DNA from: Actinomycetes bacterium
Lineage (GTDB): Bacteria > Actinomycetota > Actinomycetes > Mycobacteriales > Mycobacteriaceae
Length of the DNA: 9,613 nucleotides
Assembly (NCBI GenBank): GCA_022600695.1
Contig: JAHZJY010000120.1
Location: 1 to 9,613 of the forward strand
Direction: 5' to 3'
Every line of letters begins with the position of its first letter. Position 1 is the first letter of the stretch. The notes beneath the pieces are model-generated. The model ran no database searches and was not told where the DNA came from. It saw only the letters and a program-made list of their open reading frames with translations. Positions 1-7,102 of the stretch are shown piece by piece. Made by a program: the position numbers and the translations under genes.

Positions 1-250
1 AACCGGCGGATTCCGGGTGGACGGCATGTACGGGGTTTTCCACGGCCCCCGACTCGCCGAGATGGATGCCCGCAACGGCGGGTCGATCATCGACGCACAG
101 ATCGAGCGCGCGGTTGCCGGTACCCCGTGGCCCGACGGCCTGCTGGCCGACGTCGCCGCAGTGCGGTGCGCGGACTTCGAGATCGTCGAGGACGTCTCGC
201 GGGATATCGACGCGAGCCTGGATCTGCTGGCGATCGCGATGCGCCCGTGA
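1..250 (+). CDS. SAM-dependent methyltransferase, C-terminal fragment (Rv3030-like, MGLP locus)
   Basis: This is the last 82 codons of a gene that enters from the left edge; codons are read from base 2 and end at TGA 248-250. The visible part (GFRVDGMYGVFHGPRL, then GGSIIDAQ and a SLDLLAIAMRP end) matches, as I recall it, the C-terminus of M. tuberculosis Rv3030, a class I methyltransferase proposed to O-methylate glucose units of methylglucose lipopolysaccharide. The SAM-binding motifs lie outside the window, so the methyltransferase call rests on recalled similarity and gene order, not on a visible catalytic motif. The stop overlaps the GTG of the next gene by four bases (GTGA, 247-250), so the two are probably translated together. 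The ATG at 17 is internal to the frame and is not the real start. Confidence 0.75.
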   Translation, partial: TGGFRVDGMYGVFHGPRLAEMDARNGGSIIDAQIERAVAGTPWPDGLLADVAAVRCADFEIVEDVSRDIDASLDLLAIAMRP

Positions 251-1815
251 GCGATTCGTCGCCGACCACCGTTCCAGGACAGTTCAGCCTGGTACTGCAC
301 ACCCATTTGCCGTGGCTGGCCCATCACGGCCGTTGGCCGGTGGGCGAGGAGTGGCTCTACCAGTCGTGGGCGGCGGCCTACCTACCGCTGCTGCGGGTGT
401 TGCGGAGCCTGGCCGCCGAGGACCGCCGCGACCTCGTCACGCTCGGACTGACCCCGGTGGTGGCCGCGCAACTCGACGATCCGTACTGCCTGGACGGTAT
501 GCAGCGCTGGTTGGCCAACTGGCAGTTGCGGGCACTGGAAGCCGCCACTGTCCACACCCCCACCGGCGCCGGGGCGGATACCGCGACCACACCGGAGGCT
601 TTGCGCCGCTTCGGTGTTCGGGAACACGACGAGGCCACCCGTGCGCTGGAGGATTTCTCGGTGCGGTGGCGCCACGGTGCCAGCCCGCTGCTGCGGGAGC
701 TCATCGATGCCGGCACCGTCGAAATCCTCGGCGGCCCACTGGCTCACCCCTTCCAGCCGTTGCTGCACCCCCGACTGCGCGAGTTCGCGCTCCGCGAGGG
801 CCTCGCCGACGCGGGGCAACGCTTCGGCCGGGCCCCGGCCGGCATCTGGGCGCCGGAGTGCGCCTACGCCCCGGGTATGGAGCGCGACTATGCGGCGGCC
901 GGGGTCGGCCATTTCATGGTCGACGGCCCCTCGCTGCATGGCGATACCGCGCTCGGCCGGCCGGTCGGGCAGACCGATGTGGTGGCGTTCGGCAGGGATC
1001 TGCAGGTCAGCTACCGAGTCTGGTCACCGCGGTCGGGCTACCCCGGCCACGCCGCCTACCGCGACTTTCACACCTATGACCACCTGACCGGGCTCAAGCC
1101 CGCCCGGGTCACCGGCCGCCACGTGGACTCGACAGCCAAGGCACCCTATGACCCGCAGCGTGCCGACCGCGCCGTCGACGCCCATGTGGCCGATTTCGTC
1201 GATCTGGTACGCCGGCGGCTCATCAGCGAGTCCGAACGGATCGGGCGGCCCGCGCACGTCGTGGCCGCCTTCGACACCGAACTGTTCGGGCACTGGTGGT
1301 ACGAGGGTCCGCTCTGGTTGGAACGGCTGTTACGTGCGCTGCCGGAAGCCGGCGTTCGGGTCGGCACCCTCAGCCGCGCGCTGGCGGACGGTTTCGTCGG
1401 CACCGCGGTCGATCTGCCGCCGAGCTCGTGGGGCTCCGGCAAGGACTGGCAGGTGTGGGCGGGTGAACAAGTGGGCGATCTGGTGGCGTTGAACGCCGAG
1501 GTGGTCGACACCGCGCTCGGCTGCGTCGACAAGGCCATGGCCCAGAGCGAGGCCGCACCGACCCGCGACCCGGTGGCCGATCAGATCCTGCGCGAGACCC
1601 TGCTCACCGTCTCCAGCGACTGGCCCTTCATGATCAGCAAGGACTCGGCCGCCGACTACGCGCGCTATCGGGCCCATCTGCACGCACACGCCACCCGGGA
1701 GATCGCCGACGCGCTGGCGGCCGGCCGCCGCGACGTGGCAGCGCGGCTGGCCGAGGGCTGGAACCGGGCCGACGGCCTGTTCGGGGCACTGGACGCCCGG
1801 CGGCTGCCCGGATGA
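247..1815 (+). CDS. GH57 family 1,4-alpha-glucan branching-type enzyme (Rv3031-like)
   Basis: The protein has 522 residues, close to the recalled 526 of M. tuberculosis Rv3031. GH57 enzymes cut and re-join alpha-glucans; this one is the candidate branching or remodelling enzyme for MGLP or glycogen in the cytoplasm. Visible family landmarks are HTHLPW at residues 18-23 (first GH57 motif), GIWAPECAY with the likely nucleophile Glu204, and AFDTELFGHWW with the likely acid/base Asp343. The C-terminal helical part includes SSDWPFM near residue 456. The frame is open upstream to 127, but I chose GTG 247 because it overlaps the upstream TGA as GTGA, puts the conserved FSLVLHTHLPW block at the usual distance, and gives the family length. 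Its TGA overlaps the next ATG (ATGA, 1812-1815). The family call is firm; branching rather than hydrolysis or another transfer is inferred. Confidence 0.93.
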   Translation: MSDSSPTTVPGQFSLVLHTHLPWLAHHGRWPVGEEWLYQSWAAAYLPLLRVLRSLAAEDRRDLVTLGLTPVVAAQLDDPYCLDGMQRWLANWQLRALEAATVHTPTGAGADTATTPEALRRFGVREHDEATRALEDFSVRWRHGASPLLRELIDAGTVEILGGPLAHPFQPLLHPRLREFALREGLADAGQRFGRAPAGIWAPECAYAPGMERDYAAAGVGHFMVDGPSLHGDTALGRPVGQTDVVAFGRDLQVSYRVWSPRSGYPGHAAYRDFHTYDHLTGLKPARVTGRHVDSTAKAPYDPQRADRAVDAHVADFVDLVRRRLISESERIGRPAHVVAAFDTELFGHWWYEGPLWLERLLRALPEAGVRVGTLSRALADGFVGTAVDLPPSSWGSGKDWQVWAGEQVGDLVALNAEVVDTALGCVDKAMAQSEAAPTRDPVADQILRETLLTVSSDWPFMISKDSAADYARYRAHLHAHATREIADALAAGRRDVAARLAEGWNRADGLFGALDARRLPG

Positions 1816-3041
1816 GAATCCTGATGGTGTCGTGGGAGTACCCGCCGGTGATCGTCGGCGGCCTCGGCCGGCACGTCTACCAGCTGGCCACTGCGCTGGC
1901 CGCCGATGGTCATGAGGTGGTGGTGCTGTCCCGGCAGCAGGCGGGCACTGATCCGGCCAGCCACCCCACCACCGATGACTTCCGGGAGGGGGTGCGGGTC
2001 ATCGCGGCCGCGCACGACCCACACGAGTTCGATTTCGGACGGGACATGATGGCCTGGACGCTGGCCATGGGGCACGCCATGATCCGGGCCGGGCTCGGCC
2101 TACACGGCGACTGGGTTCCCGACGTGGTGCACGCCCACGACTGGCTGGTTGCCCATCCGGCCATAGCGCTCGCTGAATTCTTCGACGTTCCAATGGTTTC
2201 GACGATCCATGCAACGGAGGCGGGCCGCCATTGCGGTTGGGTTTCAGGGTCCATCAGCCGCCAGGTGCACACCCTGGAATCCTGGCTCGCCCGGGAATCC
2301 GATGCGCTGATCGCCTGCTCGGCGTCCATGTCCGATGAAGTCTCGGATCTGTTCGGCCCCGGACTGGCCCAGATCTCGGTAATCCCCAACGGGATCGACC
2401 CGAGGCGGTGGCCGTTCGCGCGCCGCCGCCGGCATGCCGGTCCACCCGAACTGCTCTATTTCGGTCGGCTGGAATACGAGAAGGGCGTGCATGAGGTGAT
2501 CGCCGCGCTGCCGCGGATTCGGCGCGCACACCCCGGCGCCACGCTGACCATCGCCGGCGACGGCACCCAGCAGGTCCGACTCGTCGAGGTCGCCCGAAAA
2601 CACAAGGTGCTCAGGGCGGTTCACTTCCTGGGTCGGGTCGACCACGACGAACTCCTTGAGCTGTTGCACCGCACCGACGTGGCCGTACTGCCGAGCCATT
2701 ACGAACCATTCGGCATCGTTGCCCTGGAGGCGGCCGCCGCCGGAGCACCGTTGGTGACCTCCGACGTCGGCGGCCTCGGCGAGGCGGTGATCGACGGCGA
2801 GACCGGGCTGTCCGTGCCGCCCCGCGACGTCGCCGCCCTGGCCGACGCTGTCGGAGTGGTGCTCGCCGACCCGACAGCGGCCCAGCACCGGGCATTGGCT
2901 GCTCACGCGCGCCTCACATCGGATTTCGACTGGACCAACGTGGCGTCCCACACCGCACGGGTGTACCTGGCCACCAAGCGGCGCCAGCGGGAGCCATTGG
3001 CCCGCAGGCCGATCGTCGAGCACGCGCTACCGGATCGCTGA
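1812..3041 (+). CDS. GT4 alpha-1,4-glucosyltransferase for MGLP/glycogen (Rv3032-like)
   Basis: This is a 409-residue GT-B fold glycosyltransferase; the M. tuberculosis Rv3032 protein is about 414 residues. It adds alpha-1,4-linked glucose from a nucleotide-glucose donor to a growing glucan, and Rv3032 is the published elongating enzyme of methylglucose lipopolysaccharide, with some contribution to glycogen. The N-terminal Rossmann half has the glycogen-synthase-like GGLG at residues 16-19 and HAHD at 107-110. The C-terminal half has GRLEYEKG around 218-225 (Arg219 and Lys224 are the expected donor-phosphate contacts) and the GT4 EX7E motif, Glu298 and Glu306, in the EPFGIVALE block. The start ATG overlaps the branching-enzyme stop, which indicates translational coupling. 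The 3' end lies only 14 bases from the convergent acyltransferase gene. Confidence 0.94.
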   Translation: MRILMVSWEYPPVIVGGLGRHVYQLATALAADGHEVVVLSRQQAGTDPASHPTTDDFREGVRVIAAAHDPHEFDFGRDMMAWTLAMGHAMIRAGLGLHGDWVPDVVHAHDWLVAHPAIALAEFFDVPMVSTIHATEAGRHCGWVSGSISRQVHTLESWLARESDALIACSASMSDEVSDLFGPGLAQISVIPNGIDPRRWPFARRRRHAGPPELLYFGRLEYEKGVHEVIAALPRIRRAHPGATLTIAGDGTQQVRLVEVARKHKVLRAVHFLGRVDHDELLELLHRTDVAVLPSHYEPFGIVALEAAAAGAPLVTSDVGGLGEAVIDGETGLSVPPRDVAALADAVGVVLADPTAAQHRALAAHARLTSDFDWTNVASHTARVYLATKRRQREPLARRPIVEHALPDR

Positions 3042-3055
3042 CGAACCGCAAGCGG

Positions 3056-3793
3056 CTAGCGAGCGGCCTTCTTGCGTTCGATATCGGCCAGCGCGGCAGC
3101 CAGTTCAGCCCGCTCGGCGGCGGAGGCCTCCCACGCCACCTTGCGGTTCTTGACCACCTTGGCCGGCGAACCCACCGCGATCGAGAAGTCCGGAATATCG
3201 CCCTTCACCACGGCGTGCGCGCCGAGCACACAGCCGCGGCCGATCGTGGTGCCCCGTAGGACGCTCACCTTGGTGGCGATCCAGGTATCCGGGCCGATAC
3301 GAACCGGGGTCTTCATGATGCCCTGGTCCTTGATCGGCAGCTCGATACTGTCCATCTTGTGGTCGAAATCGCAGATATAACACCAGTCGGCCATCAGCGT
3401 CGAGTCGCCGAACTCGATGTCGAGATAGCAGTTGATCACGTTATCGCGGCCGAACACCACCTTGTCGCCGAGACGTAGCGAGCCTTCATGGGCACGGATG
3501 GTGTTCTTATCCCCGATGTGTACCCAGCGGCCGATCTCCAGCTGCGCGAGCTCCGGGGTCGCGTGAATCTCCACGTTCTTACCGAGAAAGACCATTCCGC
3601 GGGTGATGACATGCGGATTGGCCAGCTTGAACTTCAACAACCGCCAATAGCGCACCAAGTACCACGGCGTGTAGGCGCGGTTGGCGATGACCCACTTGAG
3701 CGACGCCCTGGTGAGGAATCGCGCCTGGCGGGGATCACGGCGCCGGGAGCCGCGCCAGCGCCTGTGGATCGGCGAACCCCACATGCTCGTCAT
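3056..3793 (-). CDS. Left-handed beta-helix (hexapeptide) acyltransferase, Rv3034c-like
   Basis: The protein has 245 residues. Residues 1-60 are basic and aromatic (RRWRGSRRR near 11-19), possibly helical or membrane-apposed. From about 66 to 215 it shows imperfect hexapeptide repeats of a left-handed beta-helix, for example IGRWVHIGD, VRIGPDTWI and TTIGRGCVLGAHAVV. His145 in CDFDHKM is the best candidate catalytic histidine by position in maltose/xenobiotic acetyltransferase relatives, with SPAKVV near 209 as the usual closing motif. A charged helix ends the protein. Rv3034c has been proposed to add acetyl or other short acyl groups to MGLP; substrate and acyl donor are not shown by the sequence. 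ATG 3793 is preferred over the internal ATG at 3784 because a TAGGCT box lies 8 bases upstream. M. tuberculosis annotation is longer at the N-terminus, as I recall. Confidence 0.85.
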   Translation of the reverse strand: MTSMWGSPIHRRWRGSRRRDPRQARFLTRASLKWVIANRAYTPWYLVRYWRLLKFKLANPHVITRGMVFLGKNVEIHATPELAQLEIGRWVHIGDKNTIRAHEGSLRLGDKVVFGRDNVINCYLDIEFGDSTLMADWCYICDFDHKMDSIELPIKDQGIMKTPVRIGPDTWIATKVSVLRGTTIGRGCVLGAHAVVKGDIPDFSIAVGSPAKVVKNRKVAWEASAAERAELAAALADIERKKAAR

Positions 3794-3801
3794 GGCCGAT
3801 G

Positions 3802-3807
3802 AGCCTA
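3802..3807 (-). promoter_or_regulatory. Candidate -10 box (TAGGCT) for a leaderless acyltransferase transcript
   Basis: On the minus strand TAGGCT fits the mycobacterial TANNNT -10 pattern. It is followed by 8 bases and then the ATG at 3793, so transcription could start at or next to the A of the start codon, as in the leaderless mRNAs common in mycobacteria. No convincing -35 box stands 16-18 bases upstream. The same bases could instead act as a weak Shine-Dalgarno (GGGTAGG). Confidence 0.35.
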
Positions 3808-3831
3808 CCCAAGGTGTTCCAGCAGCCGGGC

Positions 3832-3837
3832 TAGTCT
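3832..3837 (+). promoter_or_regulatory. Candidate -10 box (TAGTCT) for the beta-propeller lipoprotein gene
   Basis: The 83-base divergent spacer 3794-3876 must hold the plus-strand promoter. TAGTCT at 3832-3837 fits TANNNT and would give a leader of about 30 bases before GTG 3877. TACGGT at 3844-3849 is an alternative. Neither has a clear TTGACA-like -35 element, so this is a weak prediction from position and pattern only. Confidence 0.25.
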
Positions 3838-3863
3838 CGGCGGTACGGTCTCAGGCGGCGACG

Positions 3864-3871
3864 AGAAAGGA
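3864..3871 (+). promoter_or_regulatory. Ribosome binding site for the beta-propeller lipoprotein
   Basis: AGAAAGGA lies five bases before GTG 3877. It is the clearest Shine-Dalgarno sequence in the window and supports the GTG as the start, which also yields a complete lipoprotein signal peptide. Confidence 0.65.
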
Positions 3872-3876
3872 CACCG

Positions 3877-5166
3877 GTGCTGCGACGAGTGCTCGCGTTG
3901 TCCTCGGCAGCGCTGTTGACCGGTTCCCTCGCCGGCTGTGGCAGTACCGATTCCTGGGTGGAATCCACCGCGGCACCGGGGTGGAGCGCGCAATATGCCG
4001 ACGCCGCGAACACCAGCTACACCGCCACCGATGGTGCGACCGCACTGACGCCGGGGTGGAGTCGTTCAGTCAAGGGTGAACTGGGTGCGGCGGCCGCCCT
4101 GGCCGCCGACGGCGATCTCGCCCTCAACGGGCAGACTGCCGGCGGTTGTTCGCTGATGGTGTGGGAAAACGACAACAACGGCCGGCAGCGCTGGTGCACC
4201 CGGATGGTGCTCGGCGGCGGCTCCTCCAGCCCGCTGTTCGACGGGTTCGACAACCTCTATCTGGGCCAGCCCGGCCTGATGCTCTCCTATCCGCCCACCC
4301 AATGGGTGCGCTGGCGCACCAATGTCATCGGTATGCCGACCACCGCGAGGTTCCTGCGCAGCGGGCAGCTGCTGGTGGTCACCCATCTGGGGCAGGTTCT
4401 GGTCTTCGACTCACATCGGGGCGTGGTGTCCGGAACTCCGCTGGACCTCGTGGAGGGCATCGACCCGACCGACGCCACCCGTGGCCTCACCGACTGCGGG
4501 CAGTCGCTGTCCGGCTGTCCGGTGGCGTCGGCACCGGCATTCTCGGCGGCCAGCGGGATCGTCGTGATCGGGGTGTGGCAGCCGGGTGCGCGGTCATCGG
4601 TGCTCACCGCACTGCGCTACCAGCCCGGCCAGACGCCACTGCTGGTCCGGGAGTGGACCTCCGAGGCCGTCGAGTCCGGCGTGCTGGCCAGCCCGGTGCT
4701 CTCCGCGGATGGCGAAACGGTGTACATCACCGGCCGTGACCGCCGGTTGTGGGCGCTCGATGCGGCCAGCGGCCGATCGAAATGGTCCGTTGCGCTGGGA
4801 TTTCAGCCGCAGACCCCGCCGACGGTCGCTCCAGGTGGGCTGATCATCGCGGGCGGTGGACCGGATACCCGACTGGTTGGGATCAAGGATTTGGGGGACC
4901 GCGCCGAGGTGGCCTGGCGGCGCGATGATGTGACCCCGCTGTCGACCTCAAGCCAGGCCGGTTCCGGGGTCGCCTACACGGTTGTGGCCGACGCGCCGGA
5001 ACGGCTGTCGCTGTTGGTATTCGACCCAGCCGAGGGAGGGCGAACACTCAACAGCTATCCGCTTGCCCAAGCTGAGGGTTATCCGGTCGGCGTTTCGGTG
5101 GGATCCGATCGCCGCGTCGTGGTGGCTACCAGCGCCGGCCAGGTCTACAGCTTCAATCCGGCGTAG
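3877..5166 (+). CDS. PQQ-type beta-propeller lipoprotein, Rv3035-like
   Basis: The product has 429 residues. An N-terminal MLRR, a hydrophobic stretch and the lipobox LAGC at residues 18-21 predict export and lipidation at Cys21, so the mature protein should sit on the outer face of the plasma membrane. The rest looks like an all-beta propeller: the clearest blade is residues 272-307, with ASPVLSADGETVYITGRD followed by LWALDAASGRSKW, and weaker blades occur near 118-148, 160-180 and 405-428. Cys91, Cys107, Cys207 and Cys214 may form disulfides outside the cell. I see no catalytic motif; such propellers often act as scaffolds, as BamB does, so the function is unknown. The M. tuberculosis Rv3035 annotation I recall is shorter (about 360 residues), so the signal peptide may have been missed there. 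It is divergent from the acyltransferase. Confidence 0.85.
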   Translation: MLRRVLALSSAALLTGSLAGCGSTDSWVESTAAPGWSAQYADAANTSYTATDGATALTPGWSRSVKGELGAAAALAADGDLALNGQTAGGCSLMVWENDNNGRQRWCTRMVLGGGSSSPLFDGFDNLYLGQPGLMLSYPPTQWVRWRTNVIGMPTTARFLRSGQLLVVTHLGQVLVFDSHRGVVSGTPLDLVEGIDPTDATRGLTDCGQSLSGCPVASAPAFSAASGIVVIGVWQPGARSSVLTALRYQPGQTPLLVREWTSEAVESGVLASPVLSADGETVYITGRDRRLWALDAASGRSKWSVALGFQPQTPPTVAPGGLIIAGGGPDTRLVGIKDLGDRAEVAWRRDDVTPLSTSSQAGSGVAYTVVADAPERLSLLVFDPAEGGRTLNSYPLAQAEGYPVGVSVGSDRRVVVATSAGQVYSFNPA

Positions 5167-5190
5167 CGTTTCCCCCGCCGCAACGTTGAA

Positions 5191-5208
5191 TCCGGACCGA
5201 AAGCCGGA
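5191..5208. terminator. Weak candidate bidirectional terminator hairpin
   Basis: The 56-base space between two convergent genes contains TCCGG and CCGGA around an 8-base loop, a perfect 5-bp stem. An overlapping GGAC/GTCC pair at 5206-5219 could compete with it. There is no T-tract on either side. Position between convergent stops is the main support. Confidence 0.25.
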
Positions 5209-5222
5209 CGCCCCAGTCCCCC

Positions 5223-5909
5223 TCAGAGTTGCAGTGGCGGGATCTGGTCGCGCGGTACCGTCACCGAGGTGGCGTCAGCATAGGACGGCAGCATTTCGCC
5301 ACGGCCGAAGAAGAAGATCACCGCATCGTCGGTGACGGCGAAATTCTGATAGCGCGTGGGATCCCGGCCGTCAGCCGGAAAAACACTGCCCGCCATACCC
5401 GTGTCGTATTCGAGTTGGCGCTGCACGATCGGGAAAATCGCGTCCAACGGCTCGGCGTCGGGCAGGAAAAGCGTGTCGAAGGTGACCGGCTCACCCCGAT
5501 CGACATCGTAGGTGAAGGATTTGAACCAGGTGGTCGGATGCGCGCTGCCCACATTCTGGAACAGTTTCAGCACGACGCTGCGGGTCTGCGCCGACTGGAA
5601 CGATTCCGCGGTGACGTCCATCTCGTAGGGCAGGTTTCGCGGGTCCGGGGTCCCGGCGACGTTGACGAATCCTTCCCGGGTCTGGAAAAGATAGTCGACG
5701 ATCGCCTGCTCATCCGGGTAGCCCAAGGGGAACGTCACGTCCATCGTGTACCCCGGTTCGGTGGCCTGAACACGGCACATGTCACCGGCATCAACGGCAC
5801 CGCCGAGTTCGACACAGGCGGCGGGGGCCGCCTCGGCTGGTGCGGCAGCCACAACGGCGCCACTGACCAGCAACGAGGCCAAGCTCACTGCCACGATCGG
5901 AAATCGCAT
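5223..5909 (-). CDS. Secreted DUF3298/TB22.2-like protein, Rv3036c-like
   Basis: The product has 228 residues, about the size of M. tuberculosis TB22.2 (Rv3036c). Residues 1-27 form a signal peptide with an AEA cleavage site (25-27), so the mature protein of about 201 residues should be exported. No lipobox is present. Cys32 and Cys45 could form a disulfide near the new N-terminus. The C-terminal part, about 140-220 (FDTLFLPDAEPLDAIFPIVQ, then YQNFAVTDD and FGRGEMLPSY), is typical of the DUF3298/RsiV-like domain shared with the secreted antigen MPT64. Esterase activity has been reported for Rv3036c, but I see no clear GXSXG motif. It is the last gene of the minus-strand run, nine bases after the upstream stop. 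A hairpin with TAGGCT in its loop precedes the ATG (see 5911-5926). Confidence 0.88.
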   Translation of the reverse strand: MRFPIVAVSLASLLVSGAVVAAAPAEAAPAACVELGGAVDAGDMCRVQATEPGYTMDVTFPLGYPDEQAIVDYLFQTREGFVNVAGTPDPRNLPYEMDVTAESFQSAQTRSVVLKLFQNVGSAHPTTWFKSFTYDVDRGEPVTFDTLFLPDAEPLDAIFPIVQRQLEYDTGMAGSVFPADGRDPTRYQNFAVTDDAVIFFFGRGEMLPSYADATSVTVPRDQIPPLQL

Positions 5910-5910
5910 A

Positions 5911-5926
5911 CCCGGAGCCTACCGGG
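5911..5926 (-). promoter_or_regulatory. Start-site hairpin with stop codon, AGG and TAGGCT in the loop
   Basis: On the minus strand CCCGG pairs with CCGGG around the 6-base loop TAGGCT, and ATG 5909 follows one base after the stem. The loop contains the TAG stop of the upstream methyltransferase and an AGG eight bases before the ATG. It could be a ribosome site tied to termination upstream, or TAGGCT could be a leaderless -10 box. A chance GC-rich palindrome cannot be excluded. Confidence 0.4.
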
Positions 5927-7040
5927 ACGGCCGGCATATGAAGGCCACCGCACGCGCGGCCGCACCGGAGCCGCTACGCATGATCACCATCGACATCGGG
6001 TCGCTCCCTGACGGGCGCAACCGCCGGCGCAGCGCATCGGGGTCCACGTCGACGCCACGTACGAGGATCTCCAATGAGCCGCAGTTTCGCGCCGAAAGCG
6101 CCTGCCGCAAAACCTTTTCCCGGAGCGGCAGCTGATCGAGAACCTCAAACCCACGCACACCGTCGGGCAACACATCCCCGGTGAGATAGGCGATATCGGG
6201 GTCGAGTTGCCACAGCCCGTGCCGGTGAGCGTACTGGCGCACCAGCCCGGCGCGCACGATCGCGCCGTCCGGGTCGATGATCCAGCGACCCGGGGCACCG
6301 GTGACACAGTCATCCGGGTCGGCGTCGGTCAGGTGTACCTCTTCTCGTAGCGGCCCACCGAGCACCGTTGCCCGCCGCCGCACACCCGGCGGCGTCAGAT
6401 CCGCCGACCACAGACAGGCTTCCCGCACCGAACCGCCGGCCGAGGTCACCTCGATCTCGCCGTCGAATCCCAGCCGCCGGACAGCGTCGAAATCGATCCC
6501 GGGCGCGCACTTCACCACCGTCGCACGGCCGCGATAGACATCGGACACGTCATCCAGCGGCGGGATGTAGGCGCGCGGGTCGAAGTGGCGGCGGCCACCG
6601 CTTCGCCGGGCCGGGTCCAGCAGGACGACGACACCCGAGCCGGCGGTGATCGGAGCCAGCGCGTCGGCACGGCACAGCGGAACGTCCGGGCCGAGGTTGT
6701 ACCGGGCCATGGCCAGTCTGATCCCGTCGATATCGCTGCCGACGAGGTACTTCACCGTGTCACGCAGTGCCGCTAACTCGGTCCCGATCGAACAGGTCGC
6801 GTCGTGCACCACCAGACCCGCGAGCCGGTGGGCGCGGTGAGCGGCGACAGCGGTGGCGGTGGCCTGCTGCAACGCGGCGTCGGTGAACAGCCATCCCGAC
6901 GCGAGATCACCGAGTTTGGCGACCGCACGGCGACGCAGCAGCGTGGTTTCGATCAGCGCGGCGGCATGGTCGCCGAAGCGGTCCCGTACCGCGGCCACGT
7001 CGGCCAGCAGGGTGCGGTCACCCAGGCTGAGCCGCGACAC
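5919..7040 (-). CDS. Class I SAM methyltransferase, THUMP-like family (Rv3037c-like)
   Basis: The frame from GTG 7040 gives 373 residues. SAM motif I is degenerate but present as VHDATCSIGTE (78-88), with an acidic strand end GSDID near 101-105. VVLLDPARRSGGRR (138-151) is the most striking motif. The C-terminal third resembles the THUMP-like domain of an actinobacterial family. Rv3037c has been proposed as an MGLP methyltransferase; the DPARR motif recalls the DPPR motif of RNA methyltransferases, so an RNA substrate is also possible. The start is uncertain. The upstream codons 7041-7106 encode a family-like N-terminus (FTHADIAYLSGPAG), yet no ATG, GTG or TTG occurs there, and GTG 7040 has no spaced Shine-Dalgarno. 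CTG 7106 overlaps the upstream TGA as CTGA and would give 395 residues; I think translation probably begins there. I list the conventional start. Confidence 0.8.
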   Translation of the reverse strand: MSRLSLGDRTLLADVAAVRDRFGDHAAALIETTLLRRRAVAKLGDLASGWLFTDAALQQATATAVAAHRAHRLAGLVVHDATCSIGTELAALRDTVKYLVGSDIDGIRLAMARYNLGPDVPLCRADALAPITAGSGVVVLLDPARRSGGRRHFDPRAYIPPLDDVSDVYRGRATVVKCAPGIDFDAVRRLGFDGEIEVTSAGGSVREACLWSADLTPPGVRRRATVLGGPLREEVHLTDADPDDCVTGAPGRWIIDPDGAIVRAGLVRQYAHRHGLWQLDPDIAYLTGDVLPDGVRGFEVLDQLPLREKVLRQALSARNCGSLEILVRGVDVDPDALRRRLRPSGSDPMSMVIMRSGSGAAARAVAFICRPSR

Positions 7041-7102
7041 CTCCGCCAGCGCGGCGACACCAGCCGGACCGCTCAGGTAGGCGATATCGGCGTGGGTGAA
7101 CG

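Noticed and set aside
127..246. Upstream start (127) for the GH57 gene
   Set aside because: The added 40 residues are Arg-rich, overlap the methyltransferase coding region and do not belong to the family; GTG 247 fits better.
66..1079. Long plus-strand frame overlapping the methyltransferase end and the GH57 gene (337 codons)
   Set aside because: Its composition is Arg/Pro/Gly/Ala-rich with no domain motif, as expected of a third-position shadow in high-GC DNA; the overlapping frame has clear GH57 motifs.
2244..3023. Minus-strand open frame of 259 codons opposite the GT4 gene
   Set aside because: It lies wholly opposite a well-supported gene, shows no recognisable motif and no ribosome site that I could see.
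3046..3055. CCGCAAGCGG inverted repeat between convergent genes as a terminator
   Set aside because: Only a 3-bp stem with a 4-base loop can form, and no T-tract follows on either strand.
5229..6011. Plus-strand open frame of 260 codons opposite the TB22.2-like gene
   Set aside because: It is antisense to a gene with a signal peptide and family motifs; it is His/Arg/Gly-rich and has no motif.
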